64,000 nucleotides of DNA from Allantophomopsis cytisporea (taxonomy: Eukaryota; Ascomycota; Leotiomycetes; Phacidiales; Phacidiaceae). This document shows positions 38,101 through 49,777 of this stretch, piece by piece. The first letter of the stretch is position 1, and each line of letters starts with the position of its first letter. The position numbers were made by a program, and so were the translations under genes. The stretch is taken from positions 248,001 to 312,000 of the forward strand of contig CP103036.1 in the NCBI GenBank assembly GCA_024752435.1, read 5' to 3'. The notes beneath the pieces are model-generated. The model saw only the letters and a list, made by a program, of their open reading frames with translations, was not told the DNA's origin and ran no database searches.

Positions 38101-40033
38101 TCGGAATTGTCAGTAACGGTGACAGCAAATGATACAACTTCCTGCAATACTTGGATGTCCTTTTCGTGACCAAGGTCCTCCAGAATGGCCGAGATGAAGT
38201 TATGAATAAGAAGTGGATGTTCCTGTTCATCCATCATTTCAATGACCTCGAAAACATCGGTGATAGCCTTTAATGCGAGAAGTCGGGTTTCCGTGGGCCT
38301 CTGGCGAGCACCAAAGAAGCAGTCCAATAAATCTCGACAATTCTGTCGCCATTCGGGCTCAGAAGGATAGCACAAGCGAAACTCGATGAAGTATTTGATA
38401 GTCAGCTCAGCAACGGAGTCTGGCAAGTGTGTATGGACACGCATGAAAAACCGAATGCAGTCATGTTTTTGCAAAAAGTCGGCGTTGGCCTTTCCATCGA
38501 ACATCCTTTCCAAACAGGTGATCAAACTGTAGACCATTTGAGCTGTGCTTGAAATGGCAAGGGACTCCACCTCAGACCCTGGAGATGATATGCTCAGTGG
38601 ACTCAAAGCCCTCGCACGAGGATCAATGGAATGGTTGTCGGAAGATTCCAGAGATTGTTCGGCACATTTTTCCACGACCTCAAACATAACTTTCCAGTCT
38701 TCTTCCATGATATTGGTATGTACATCCTGGCTGTCGAGTGAGAAAAGCGACAGAATGAGATGCAATACGTCAGCGGCAACCTTAGGATGACCAATTTGGA
38801 CTGCGTTCGAAAGTCCCTCCATGAGAAGCGTGAATGGTATCAATGGATATCCTTGCTGACCATCCTTTGAAACGAGTTTCTCCAAAACCGATAATGACCC
38901 GCGGATCTCACGGACGTTCTGTTTGGCATGCGCTGTATCGTTTATTGGAGGACTAAGAATGCCAAGTAGGATACGAACAGTGGTCTGTCCATGGTGAGAT
39001 TTACAAAGGTTGCTCATAGCACGCCAAGCATCGCCCTGAGACTCGAAGACCAAGCAATGTATGGCGCAAAGAACTTTTATGCACTCTTCCAACTTGTCGT
39101 TCGGGATCGCTCCATAGGTGATGATTGCGGTGAGCAGATCTATGGCGGCCTTCAGATCTGCAGCCACAGGCGTCGAAACACAGATTTGTAAAACCTCCTC
39201 AATCAACGCTCCCGTGTTCTCCGCATCGGAGACGTTGAAACTGAATCGAATGATGTCCGTCAAAAAATTGAAGATTGACGCTAGATTTGTCTCCTCGCCG
39301 ATCGGGCTTCTTGCTTTTCCGGTTTGATTGTGGCTTCGAGAGTGCTTTCTTGCAGTAGATGCTGCGGCGAAGCATGACCGTAGCCAGCTGGTGAGTAATG
39401 GTATAGCGTCGTATTGAAATCCCGATAGGTCTTTTCCATTGTGTGCCAATTCAACGAGCGCTGCGAGTTGCAAATGGAAATCTTGGGGATCGAGGGTGGC
39501 GGTCAGCGTATCGAAGTATTCTTTGCGTTCCAGATCAGTCGAGTTGCCATGTCTGACACAGGCAGTGAGAAGTTCAAATCCGATCGTTCGCGCTTCCACG
39601 GGGCGGTCAGGAAGAATGAGATCCTTGCCCGCATACCATATGTTTGTCACCTATAGGAAATATCCATCAGCGCGCGGCTCTTGTCTGTAGTTTGAGAACA
39701 TACTCCACTCAGAGGGTACTCTGCAACCGCGACTCGTAGAGCCTCCGCCGCTTGTAACCTTTCCGCCAGTGTCTTCCCATTCTTCAGTTGTTCATATAGA
39801 TGATCGTGATCCGGTGGTCCGCCATATATGGGTCTTCGAGGTGAGCCCGCGTGTTCGAGTTGATGAGCCAGTTGAACATTGACCGCAGCTAAGGAATTCG
39901 CAGTCGTGGAGACAGTCGGTACCGCTGCCGCCTTGGATGACCTGCCCCCCGTTAAGCTCTTGAATACCCCCGCAAGGCCTCCGGAGGGCTTGAGGTCGGG
40001 AGTCTGCGGCGGTTCGGCAGATGCTGGAGACAT
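35160..40033 (-). CDS. tsc2: Tuberin (TSC2), Rheb GTPase-activating protein
   Basis: Two exons, 40033-39704 and 39650-35160, with a 53-nt intron (GTATGT donor, CTATAG acceptor), encode 1,606 residues, close to the usual length of ascomycete tuberins. The body is helical, HEAT-like repeat sequence. The Rap/Ran-GAP domain is near the C-terminus, beginning around VDGHKVGVIYIGENQ. It contains KKRHIGNDFVNIIFNNSG, where Asn at about residue 1406 (codon 35765-35763) corresponds to the catalytic 'asparagine thumb' of TSC2. Tuberin with hamartin inactivates the small GTPase Rheb and so restrains TORC1. The start ATG (MSPASAEPPQTPDLK) is the only in-frame ATG near the end; the frame stays open upstream to 40315 without ATG, so a longer N-terminus through an extra exon is possible. 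Confidence 0.92.
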
Positions 40034-40624
40034 ATGACCTTCAAAAGCGGGAGTCGCGGGAGTCGATAGGATGGACTGGGTGTTCCTCGACGAAGTCAGC
40101 AATCGATCTGCGCATGGATGTGTACGTCCGGTGAGGGCAGCGAAGGATGATCGACGTCTAGGGTATAGTATCGGTGGAGTTTCTGAGGTGCATGGAGGGT
40201 TGCGCCAGTCGAGGCAGGAGTCTGGCCACGGATGCCGTTGTTGACGAGCACTGTTTGGCAGGAAGGATGCCTGCGACTTTTGTCTTCGACGATAGTATCT
40301 CTTAAATCGAGTCACACGTACCTATGGTGAAGGCATATGCTCAAAGAATTACACGTAGATGGTAGTGTATAGATGGTTGGCAGCTATCATTTCTCGCTTC
40401 GAGGTAGATCGGGGGTGTTTTGAGAGGTATCGGAAAGGGTTTCTGCTATGAGCGCATATCTATTTTTGATATTCAGTGGCTTGCACGACTACAGATGGGA
40501 TGGACATATGATGATGAAGCGGGTCAGGAATTTCGACGCTCATCTGCGGTGTCTGTGAGGAAAGGTGAAGATGGTGGTGGTTGGGAAGTAGGAAGGGTAC
40601 GGAGATAGTAGCAGGACAGAGCGA

Positions 40625-40698
40625 GGATGATGCAGATGATGCAGATGATGATGATGAGGAAGATGAGGAAGCTGAGGAAGCTGAGGAAGATGATGAGG
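40625..40698. repeat. GAT/GAG trinucleotide-rich tract
   Basis: Degenerate run of GAT, GCA and GAG triplets on the plus strand, in phase but with no gene around it. Confidence 0.85.
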
Positions 40699-40884
40699 TA
40701 ACAATGAGGTGTTCAAATGAGTATCATACCATACGGCAAGCTGCACGCGGACTGAGGCATGTCTTGTATCTTTGGTGGAAGTTCTTCCTGAAATGATTCT
40801 TGTGTCTGGGGGCAGTAGATTCGTGAGCGGGTTTGAATGAAATGGTTGGTGTCTTGGAGGAAATGGTTCGGCATTCGCATTCAT

Positions 40885-41032
40885 TCAGTCAGTCAGTCAG
40901 TCAGTCAGGCAGTCAATCACTCACTCACTCACTCAATCACTCACTCACTCACACTCACACTCATAGTACTCATACACACTCACACTCACACTCACACTCA
41001 CACTCATTCACACTCACTCACGCTCACAGTCC
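40885..41032. repeat. TCAG / CACT / CACACT compound satellite
   Basis: Begins with about six TCAG tetranucleotides, turns into ACTC/CACT tetranucleotides, then into ACACTC hexanucleotides. The stepwise change of unit suggests growth by slippage and point mutation from one ancestor. Confidence 0.92.
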
Positions 41033-41214
41033 AGTAGTAGCAAGGTATTTTAACAGGAGTGGTCTGTGCGTGGAGGGAGAAATGTGATGTTCCACCCAAG
41101 TGCAGAGTGCCTGAATGGATTCTAGACAAACAAGTGCGCTTTTTTGGTGTGGTCTGCGAGGGGGGCCCGCCGCTACGGAGCTGTAATTCTAGTTCCCGCC
41201 CCGCCCAATTGGGA

Positions 41215-41260
41215 TGAGGGAAAGAAAGGGAAAGGGAAAGGGAAAAGGAAAGGGAAAAGT
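41215..41260. repeat. GGGAAA hexanucleotide tract
   Basis: Purine-only run of imperfect GGGAAA/GGAAAG units; a strong strand asymmetry. Confidence 0.8.
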
Positions 41261-41509
41261 GGCAGTAAGAAAAGTAAAGAAGAGGGATGAATAACAATGG
41301 GAGAGTATGAGGGGGAAAGAGGGGAATACCAGAGAATAGAAGAAAAGAAAAGAAATAGAAGATGAGAAAGGTGGGTATAAAAGGATATGACAATATTAAT
41401 GTATATTGTAAGTGTAGATTAATCACTGAATTCCGGTATATGTTGAAGAATAAATAGAGTTGAATAGAAATGAATAAGATCTATGAATATGATAAATAAT
41501 ATGGTGAAA

Positions 41510-41572
41510 CTAAAATAAAATATAATAAAATTAAATAAAATAAAATAAACTAAAATAAGATGAAATAGAAGG
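41510..41572. repeat. AAATA pentanucleotide tract
   Basis: Imperfect AAATA/AAATT units in an A-rich stretch of the TSC2-CSE1 spacer. Confidence 0.75.
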
Positions 41573-41692
41573 GAAAAAAATAGACAGAAAATAGGATGAG
41601 TATGTGAAGAGAAGGGGAGAGTAACGTAGGTGAGGCATGGCAAAAGTGAGAGGTATCGAGGTACACAGCGGATTTCATTGGTAGCATACAAT

Positions 41693-41706
41693 CACGTGAG
41701 CACGTG
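41693..41706. promoter_or_regulatory. Two adjacent CACGTG palindromes (E-box)
   Basis: CACGTG occurs at 41693-41698 and again at 41701-41706, separated by two bases. CACGTG is the core site of bHLH factors such as fungal Cbf1- or SREBP-type proteins. Two copies eight bases apart between TSC2 and CSE1 are suggestive of a control element, but use is inferred. Confidence 0.4.
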
Positions 41707-41732
41707 TATCGTCGAATGATCTCCATCGATGA

Positions 41733-41778
41733 GATCAAGATCAAGATCAAGATCAAGGGCAAGATCAAGGGTCAAGAT
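41733..41778. repeat. GATCAA hexanucleotide repeat
   Basis: About seven imperfect GATCAA units, just after the paired CACGTG sites. Confidence 0.85.
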
Positions 41779-42584
41779 AGATTTTGCCTCCGAGGCACCT
41801 GTTGATCCATTGATGAGGATGATGCCGGTACACAACACGACACCTCACTCCTCCAACTCAATGCATTTTCACGTTGCTTATTCGCTTTGCTTTTGTTGAA
41901 TTGATGTCAGATCATGCCCGATATTCATTGAACATGACCGCCGATCATTCTTCTACCTGCACCGGTGGATACGGATTACATAGAGAGCTGCTTAAAATAA
42001 TATTGCCTGATGCCGGAATAACTGATGTACTGACATGGAATGCATCTATCTATCTATTATGCCTTGGAACTGATCAGGATTCTTCGCTGAGTGCATAAAA
42101 TCCTGCAATGCTCAACTATGCACTTCATACTCGCGTGCTTCTTGCATGAGCCAAGATTCTTGTCTTTTTCCTGTTTTTGCCATCTTCACTGCTAGGCCAC
42201 TCAATCAAGTAAGGATGATCAATATGATCAATGTGATCAATACAATACAATTCTTTCGTATGTTATCCACCGGTAGTCAAAGAAGTATTCAATCTCTCAC
42301 GTGCATCTTTATACTCATGTCCCTCACCTCATGACACTGATATTAAATTTGCACTTCTGTCGCGTATAGTCCTCCGTACAATATCCGGCACGGAATATCC
42401 CATCCTCCGACATTTTGCGAAACCAAAGCAACGGAACCAAACATTAAACGCAAAAGATACGATTGCGAAGGTTGTAGAAGCTCAAGCTGTGAACGCGCCT
42501 CAACTTTCTCTCTCTCTCCAAATATTTCACCTCCCACAACCACCATTTTCCTTCCCTTTTCTTCACACATAAGCTCCTGCCAAC

Positions 42585-45500
42585 ATGGCTGCCGATATAC
42601 AGACTGTGGCACAGCTGCTGGAAGCGACCCTTAATCCTACGCAGCACAAACAAGGTATGTAACCTTTGTGGGGCGGGGAAGCCTGCATTGACGACCTTGC
42701 CTTTTTGACTGACTTTCTCCCAGCTGAGGCTCAACTCAAGATTGAGGAACAAAAACCGGGGTACTCTATCCTCCTCCTGAGAATCGTTTCCGATGCATCT
42801 CTTCCTATTAATACCCGCCTGTCGAGCGCCTTATATTTCAAGAACTTTGTGAAGTACAACTATGTGGTGAGTCCATGTGAGAATCTGACAAAATTGTGAT
42901 TTTTGGCTGACTGGCTCTAGGATGAGGAGGGAAAATACAAACTACCAGAGCAAGAGGTCGTGACTATCAAGCAAGAGTTGATTGGTCTTATGATCTCTGT
43001 ACCACCAACTTTACAAGCACAATTAGGAGAGGCCATTAGTGTTGTGGCAGAGTCAGACTTTTGGGAGCGTTGGGACACATTAGTTGATGTATGTTCCCAA
43101 GTCACGTATTACTTCTTATGTCATTGAGCTGATCTGTGGAATAGGACCTCGTTTCTCGCCTGACACCAGACAATGCGAAAATCAACAACGGAGTTTTGGA
43201 GGTAGCACATTCCATTTTCCGAAGATGGAGACCTCTGTTCCGTTCAGACAGTCTCTACACTGAAGTCAACCACGTTCTCGAGAGATTCGGCGAACCATTC
43301 GTTCGATTGCTTCAAAATGCAGATGCCCAGATCGAGGCGAATACGAACAACAAGGAGGCTTTACAAGCACACATGCAGACTATGAACCTTCTCATGAAGC
43401 TTTTCTATGATCTTTCTTGTCAGGATCTTCCACCTATCTTTGAAGACAACCTCAAGGACATCACACCATTACTCCAAAAGTACCTTACATATGACAACCC
43501 ACTGTTGAAGACGGACGATGATGCCGAGGCTGGACCAGAAGAGCACGTCAAGGCTGGTGTCTGTGAGGTCCTCGTTTTATATGTTCAGAAGTATGATGAC
43601 GCTTTCGGCGCTCTTCTCCCACCATTCATCACCAGCGCATGGAACCTCCTCACGACTATTGGTCCAGAAACCAAGTACGATATTCTTGTCAGCAAGGCTT
43701 TACATTTCTTGACCGCGGTCGCGAGCGTTCCCCAACATGCTCAGAACTTCAACAACCCCGATATTCTTAGCCAAGTTGTTGAGAAGGTCATCCTGCCAAA
43801 TGTTGCACTTCGGGAGTCGGATGTGGAGATGTTTGAGGATGAGCCAATTGAGTACATTAGAAGAGATCTCGAGGGTTCCGATGCCGATACCAGACGTAGA
43901 GCCGCTACAGATTTCATGCGAAAGCTGATGGAGCAATTCACGGAGCTCGTTACTAGCGTTGTTGGAAAATACATCCAGCATTACCTCACAGCATTCACAC
44001 AAAACCCTGCTGACTGGAAGTCAAAAGATACAGCTGTCTACCTGTTCTCGGCAATCGCTGCTTCTGGTACCATCACTGTAGCCCAAGGAGTAAAGACCAC
44101 AAACCCCCACGTTAATGTTGTGGATTTCTTCCAACAAAACATTGCAAACGACTTGATCGCAGACACCGGGGTTGAGTCCATCATCAAGGTTGATGCTATC
44201 AAGTTCCTCTACACATTCAGAAGCCAGCTTACTAAGGAGCAATGGCATGCGGCTTTCCCACCCCTCATCAAGAACCTCGCCTCTCCAGACTACGTCGTAT
44301 ATACTTATGCAGCTATTGCGGTCGAGAGAGTTCTTTTCTTGACTAACGATAACGGAGAGCATATCTTTAACAAGGAGGATGTGACTCCACTGTCAAAGGA
44401 CCTTTGCGAACATCTTTTCCAGTTGATCGAGAAGGAATCTGCCCCGGAAAAGGTCCAAGAGAATGAATTCTTGATGCGCTGTGTCATGAGAGTACTCATC
44501 ACCATCAAGGATGGCGTCCTCCCAATCACTGATAGTGTTCTTGCTCACTTTATCAAGATCACTGAGATCATTGGTCAAAACCCAAGTAACCCAAGATTCT
44601 ACTACTACCATTTCGAGGCACTTGGAGCTCTTATCAGATATGCTGCACCAACTCAGCCAGAGAAGCTCGAACAAGCTCTATACCAACCATTCTCCAACGT
44701 TCTCGCAAATGACGTCCAGGAGTTCATGCCATATGTCTTCCAGCTCTTCGCTGCCCTCCTTGAAGCCCACCCATCTGGAGCCTTGTCAGAATACTACACG
44801 GCTTTGATTGGACCTATCCTCACCCCGACTCTCTGGGAATCTAAGGGTAACATTCCAGCCCTTTCTAGACTCCTCAACTCCATCATTCCTCGTGGAGCCT
44901 CAACCATCGTTGCAAACAACCAAGTGGAAGTAGTCCTCGGTATCTTCCAAAGATTGATGAACGGCAAGAAGGCCTCGGAGGTTTACGCAATTGATCTCCT
45001 TGAAACCATCGTCTCCTCATTCCCAGTGTAAGTTCTCTCTGCTCCAATACTCCGCTTTCATCAGCTCACATTGTCCACAGTGCAACGATCACCCCTTACT
45101 TCCCTACAATTCTCAACATGCTCTTCCAGCGTGCCGACAGTGGCCCAGAAAGCTTCAAGCTGCGTTTCACACGCTTTTACCATGTCGTAGCCTCTCGCGA
45201 CCGTGACCTTGGTCTTGGTGCCGATTACTTCATCCAACAAACCGACGCAACCAACCCCGGTATCTTTGTCGGTCTTTACCTCAAGATTGTCCTACCGAAG
45301 ACCGCCGAGATCACCCGTCCTCTCGACCGTAAAATCGCTGCCATTGGTCTCACCAAGACTCTTGCCGACTCGGAAGCCTTCGCGGTCAAGTACCAGAAGG
45401 GATGGGCCTACACTTGCCAAGCCTTACTCAAGCTGCTCGAGAACCCACCAGTCATCGCCACAAACGACGAGGTCGTCGAACAGGACGTTGAGGATGTTGG

Positions 45501-45699
45501 ATTCGGCGTTGGCTTCACTCAGCTCAATACTTGTCGTAAGACTGGAAGGGATGATTGGCCTGAGATCGCCGATGTTAAGAGGTGGGTTGGTCAGTATCTC
45601 AAGGAGGCGGATCAGAGGAAGGCTGGCGTTATTAGTCAGTATGTTCAAACTAGACTTGGCGAGCAGGAGAAGGCGGTTTTGTTGAGTTATATGCAGTAG
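42585..45699 (+). CDS. CSE1: Nuclear export receptor CSE1/CAS for importin-alpha
   Basis: Five exons: 42585-42654, 42724-42866, 42921-43088, 43145-45027 and 45081-45699; introns of 69, 54, 56 and 53 nt all have good GT..AG signals. They encode 960 residues, the same length class as yeast Cse1. The N-terminus (MAADIQTVAQLLEATLNPTQ then HKQAEAQLKIEEQKPGYS) is the importin-beta N-terminal HEAT repeat. KNFVKYNYVDEEGKY and WRPLFRSDSLYTEV are typical CSE1 segments, and the whole chain is helical HEAT-like to the end. The protein, with RanGTP, carries importin-alpha back to the cytoplasm. It is expected to be essential. ATG context CAACATGG is good. Confidence 0.95.
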
Positions 45700-46354
45700 G
45701 ATGGATTAGACGATGGGGAGATGAGAAGATGAGAAGATAAGGTAAAATATGGAGAAGAGAAGAAAAGAGAAGTAGATCAATATACCCGATTTCAGTGAAC
45801 TTTCGAAATGTGAAGTTGTTGATACGCTGAGGAGCTTGGAGCTTGGAGCTGAGTGAACTTAAGGAACCAGATGTTACAACGTGCACGAAAATTCGGACTC
45901 TTCACAACTGCGAAATCTGAATTATCAATCACTGGATTAATTGCTATCTCATTCTCTTCAACCCCGTAGCAAAAGGTTGTCTCGACTTCCTCTATACATG
46001 ATTTCTAAGCAAATGGAGGACTTATCGTGTTTTCGCGCTAATTCCTCCTCTGATTTCAGAATCTGCCTTGCAAGGCACTAGTCACGTGGCAGCCTAGAGA
46101 ATGAACCAATCAAAGCTCCCCACGCCGGCTGCCTACGACCCCTTCCACATCACGTGTCTCACCCTATTACCAAGAAGCAAACACACAAGAAGTATATAAA
46201 GTCCCCCTCCTCATCCAAAGATGCAAACAGACAGTCAATAGCATCTCCTCCGTAATAATCACTGTGCCAATTCTCAAGTTGTAACCTCCCAACCCAGCCG
46301 AAGAATCCGCAAGTGACACCAGCAGTGACCCAGCCCTCTCAAGAGCCCCTCAAA
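45700..46354 (+). other. Spacer: CSE1 3' flank and promoter of the GLFG gene
   Basis: No gene. The right half contains two CACGTG sites, a CCAATCA box near 46107 and a TATA element, annotated below. Confidence 0.7.
46083..46200 (+). promoter_or_regulatory. Promoter elements: two CACGTG, CCAAT, TATATAA
   Basis: CACGTG lies at 46083-46088 and 46151-46156, CCAATCA between them, and TATATAA at about 46193-46199, some 155 bases before the ATG at 46355. The order and spacing look like a TATA-type promoter with bHLH and CCAAT-binding input. Confidence 0.5.
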
Positions 46355-48425
46355 ATGCCAACCCGCCACTCAAAACTCCTCTGCACCCTCCACCCCCCCT
46401 CCCCATCCCAACTCTCCACCCAAGAAACCTCCCTCAACATCTCCCACGGCCGCCTCCCAAACGCCCTCTCCATCTCCCTCCACCGCACCATCCGCCTCCC
46501 CGACTTCCCCGCCCGCAACCCCTCCCCGCCCGCCTTCCTGCCCCCGTCACTCGGTCCCATCGCCCTGTACTCCGTCGATCGCTTCAGGGCCAAGCTGCCG
46601 AGGGCCATGCGGCGCAAGGGCGGGCTTTTTGTCGGCCTGTTTGAACGGGAGGCTTGTTGGGTGCGGTTTCATGCCCATGAGCCTTTCTTGGTGCGGGTTT
46701 TTGTCGGGGGTGTCAATGTTGTTTCTGGGAGGGCGGTTGGTGATGGCAAGGGGGATGGGAAGGCAGATGGCGTGGATGGAGAGCAGGATTTCCTCGCTTT
46801 GCCGCAGCAGTGCTGGCTTGATGGCTCGGTTGCGGCTGTGGGGGAGGTGCGGCAGTTTGTTGCTGTGCGCGCTGGTGGGGCGTATAGTGTTGAGGCGCAG
46901 GTTGGTGGGAATGAGAGAATTGGCGGGTTGCAGTTTGAGGTTACGCCGGTCAAGCGCGGGTGTCCCGAGGTGATCTCCGTGAGGATCGAGGGGAGGGATG
47001 ATGTGGTTGTGAGCTTGAGGGAGGAGGGGTTGGGCGATGAGAGTCGCTTGGAGGACTTGAAGCGTGTCATTGCGAAGGTCTTAGGCGTGCCGGCGCTTTG
47101 GCTTGAGTTGGACTTGGAGCTGCCTGGGGATTGTAAGGTGCATATGTCGTGGGATATGGATTTTAGGGACATTTATGTTCCGGAGGTAAGTCTTTTCTGC
47201 CGCTTATGCGTGCTCTTGGGAGATTACTAACTGGTTTGAACAGGGCTACGTTCTTAATGTCGTCGACAGGGTCGCTCGCGCTGCTGATCTAGCTACTAAA
47301 GCAGAGATCAAGAGACTTGAGGATTTGGCTGCTCGACGCGCAAAGTATATGGCTGAGGTTAAATCGCAGGCAAAGCCGACTGACGGTATGCTACCCAAGA
47401 TTGCTGGATCGGATTGTTTACAAGAGGGCCTGCGCAAGTGGGAGGGGGGTGAGACTGGCGGTTTTGATCAACAACGAAGTCAGCAACATAACTCATTTAA
47501 CGACTTTGAAGCTCAACGGTCCACAGCCGGCGGGTTGTTTGGTAACGCTGCACATAATCAGGATAATAACCCTCCACTACAAGGTGGGCCTTTGTTTGGT
47601 GGTCAAAGTACCAATACTCAAGCAAAGACTGGAGGCTTGTTTGGTCAAAATTCTTCAGCATCTTCGGGACCAAATACGAACAACCAACAAACCGGAGGTT
47701 TGTTTGGTCAAGCTGCTCCAACACCATCTGGATTCGGGGCTTTAAACGCCTCTCCGGCTACATTCGCCTCAATTGCTCCTAACCCAAACTTCGGACAGAG
47801 GCAAGCCCAAACAGGAGACTCGCTCTTTGGATCTGGTGGTTTTACTCAGCCGACTCAACCCTCCAGTTCCAGCCTCTTTGGTGGAGTACGTCAGAGCTCG
47901 AACCTCTTTGGACCTCCACCACAGCCAACCGCCCATATACCTGTCACCATCAACCTCACTCTACCAGTTACACAGAATGCTTTCCAGCCCCCGGAGCCAC
48001 CTACTCCAATTGCAATAGCCGATAAAGAGCTCCACCTCGCTCCTGGAGCGCGAATCCGCCAGACTTTGCATAAAAGTACGCTCCCCTCATCCATTTGGGA
48101 TCATGCTGCGACGCTCCTTCTCAACATCCAGATTCTTAACAGCGCTGCTTTCGAGGAGATTATGGGATTTTTACCGCCCGAGACTATCTCTGCGAAGAGA
48201 TACTCGGAGATTGGGGGCGTACTTTTTGATTTGGAAAGGGGTGTGAGCGGAGTTGCGGGGAGAGAATTGGTTAGTGTAGGAGAGAAGGATGAGGGGAGGT
48301 TTGGTAAAGCTTTGGATGGCTTTTGGGAGAATTTAAGGGGTGATGGTAGCGATGATGAGGACTATGGGGATGAGAGGTTGGATTTTAGGGTTTCGAGATT
48401 TGCGAGGGCAGAGGATGAGGAATAG
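46355..48425 (+). CDS. Fungal conserved protein with GLFG repeats
   Basis: Two exons, 46355-47185 and 47244-48425, with a 58-nt intron (GTAAGT..AACAG), encode 670 residues. Residues 1 to about 245 form a globular part (ISLHRTIRLPDF.., KGGLFVGLFEREACWVRF, VRVFVGGVNVVSG, VRQFVAVRAGGAYSVEAQVG) that resembles a domain common in uncharacterised filamentous-fungal proteins. A charged helix follows (RAADLATKAEIKRLEDLAAR). At about residues 373-500 there are several GGLFG, PLFGG and SLFG units separated by Asn/Gln/Ser/Thr spacers, as in nucleoporins. A conserved-looking C-terminus with an acidic tail (DGSDDEDYGDE) ends the protein. No typical nucleoporin anchoring domain is recognised, so a nuclear-pore role is inference only. 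Confidence 0.85.
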
Positions 48426-49777
48426 GGACTGAATTGGTTTAGTTTGGATTTAGTATGTTGATTAGGTTTTGGGTCTGGAATGATTGTATGTAGGATCAAA
48501 AACATACAATCCTACTTATATTTATTGTCTTCTATCTGCTAGTGTTGTAAACATTTAAGTGATACCAGTGACTTTCTTTCGTATATGACTTGGGAGTGGT
48601 GATCCACGGCCTTGCAAAAGTCAGCTCACCGTGAACTTCCTTTAGTAATGTGATCCTGTTGATTCGTATTGATATCTTTACCAAGTGCTTAAGAGGGATC
48701 CAAGTCGTTATCAAGAACAATGTAAGAGTTGAGAAAGGAAGTCAGACACTGTTAGTAAACATTCCCAGCTTAAGCTGCAAGACACTTGAACATACGGGTT
48801 ACAATAGTTTACTAAGTATCTTTCTGAATGGCGTATTGCATCCTTGGATGTTACTCAGAGTAGGTCCTTGAAATTAACAAGAAAGCACAGCGTCGTATTC
48901 GTTCTCTCATTTCCGCTCGCACTCCGAGCGGGTAGGTGATTCGATGCGTAGAAGAGTACCGAGTAATGCCTTTTCAAGCACGAACGAAACACGCAACACG
49001 AACTGAGTCAATCAGATGCCAACATTCCGAATTAGGCAAAGAAGACGAAAAATATTTTGAATCTGAGCAGACCGCAACCGAGGCTTAGCGCCAAAGGAAG
49101 AGTATAAAACAAAGTCGAACTTCCTCTCACCCTCCTCTTCTCTTCTCTCTTCCTCGCCCGCATGTTTCCGTTTGCCGGTCACGACAACATCACGCAAAGC
49201 CTCGTCTGAACGCACCGCTGATTAGACATTGCTTCAATGGTTTCTTCCAAGCTCTTATGACCTCGTGCTTTGTTTACTTTTTGTACGTGTTTCCTCCACG
49301 ATCACAACGCGATTACGTACTAACACATACAGCAATTGCACAACAGTGCTATGATGGTGTCGACCAGTTCCATCCCCGGTTTCCCTACCTTCTCTCACGA
49401 TCGTGATGAGATCCAGATCTATTCTCAGATTCGACTTCTTTGACAACAGACTCAGCTTCACGCACCATCCTTACGTTCACCTACCTTGTCTTGTTAGATG
49501 TGAAGAGGTGGTTACTACCAATTTTTGGCAACTACGAAATCTATCTGGACAACAATCAGCACGATAGGATGGTTTCCAGGATTGTCTACATGTATCCGTT
49601 CTGGTATGTGTTTCCATCGTGACTAGAACGTAAATACTGACTAGCCTCTCGCAGTGACTTGGCATGACTCTGCAATTGTTTCAGTTTGGTCCCAATCAAG
49701 CAAACCGGCTCCCTTCACTGAAGTTTTGTTCTGCCTGGTGGTTTCTCCAACCCCGATTCTTATTATCTTCACGATCA

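Larger units (their letters stand above)
40034..42584. other. Divergent TSC2-CSE1 spacer rich in simple repeats
   Basis: About 2.5 kb between two divergently transcribed housekeeping genes. It holds at least six different simple-sequence tracts and a pair of CACGTG sites, listed separately. No coding sequence is supported; the Ser/His/Thr-rich frames near 40,830-41,090 are products of the repeat. Confidence 0.65.

Noticed and set aside
40833..41087. Ser/His/Thr-rich frames in the TSC2-CSE1 spacer
   Set aside because: They are the TCAG/CACT satellite in translation.
46669..47172. Minus-strand Ser/Pro-rich frame
   Set aside because: Antisense shadow of the first exon of the GLFG gene.
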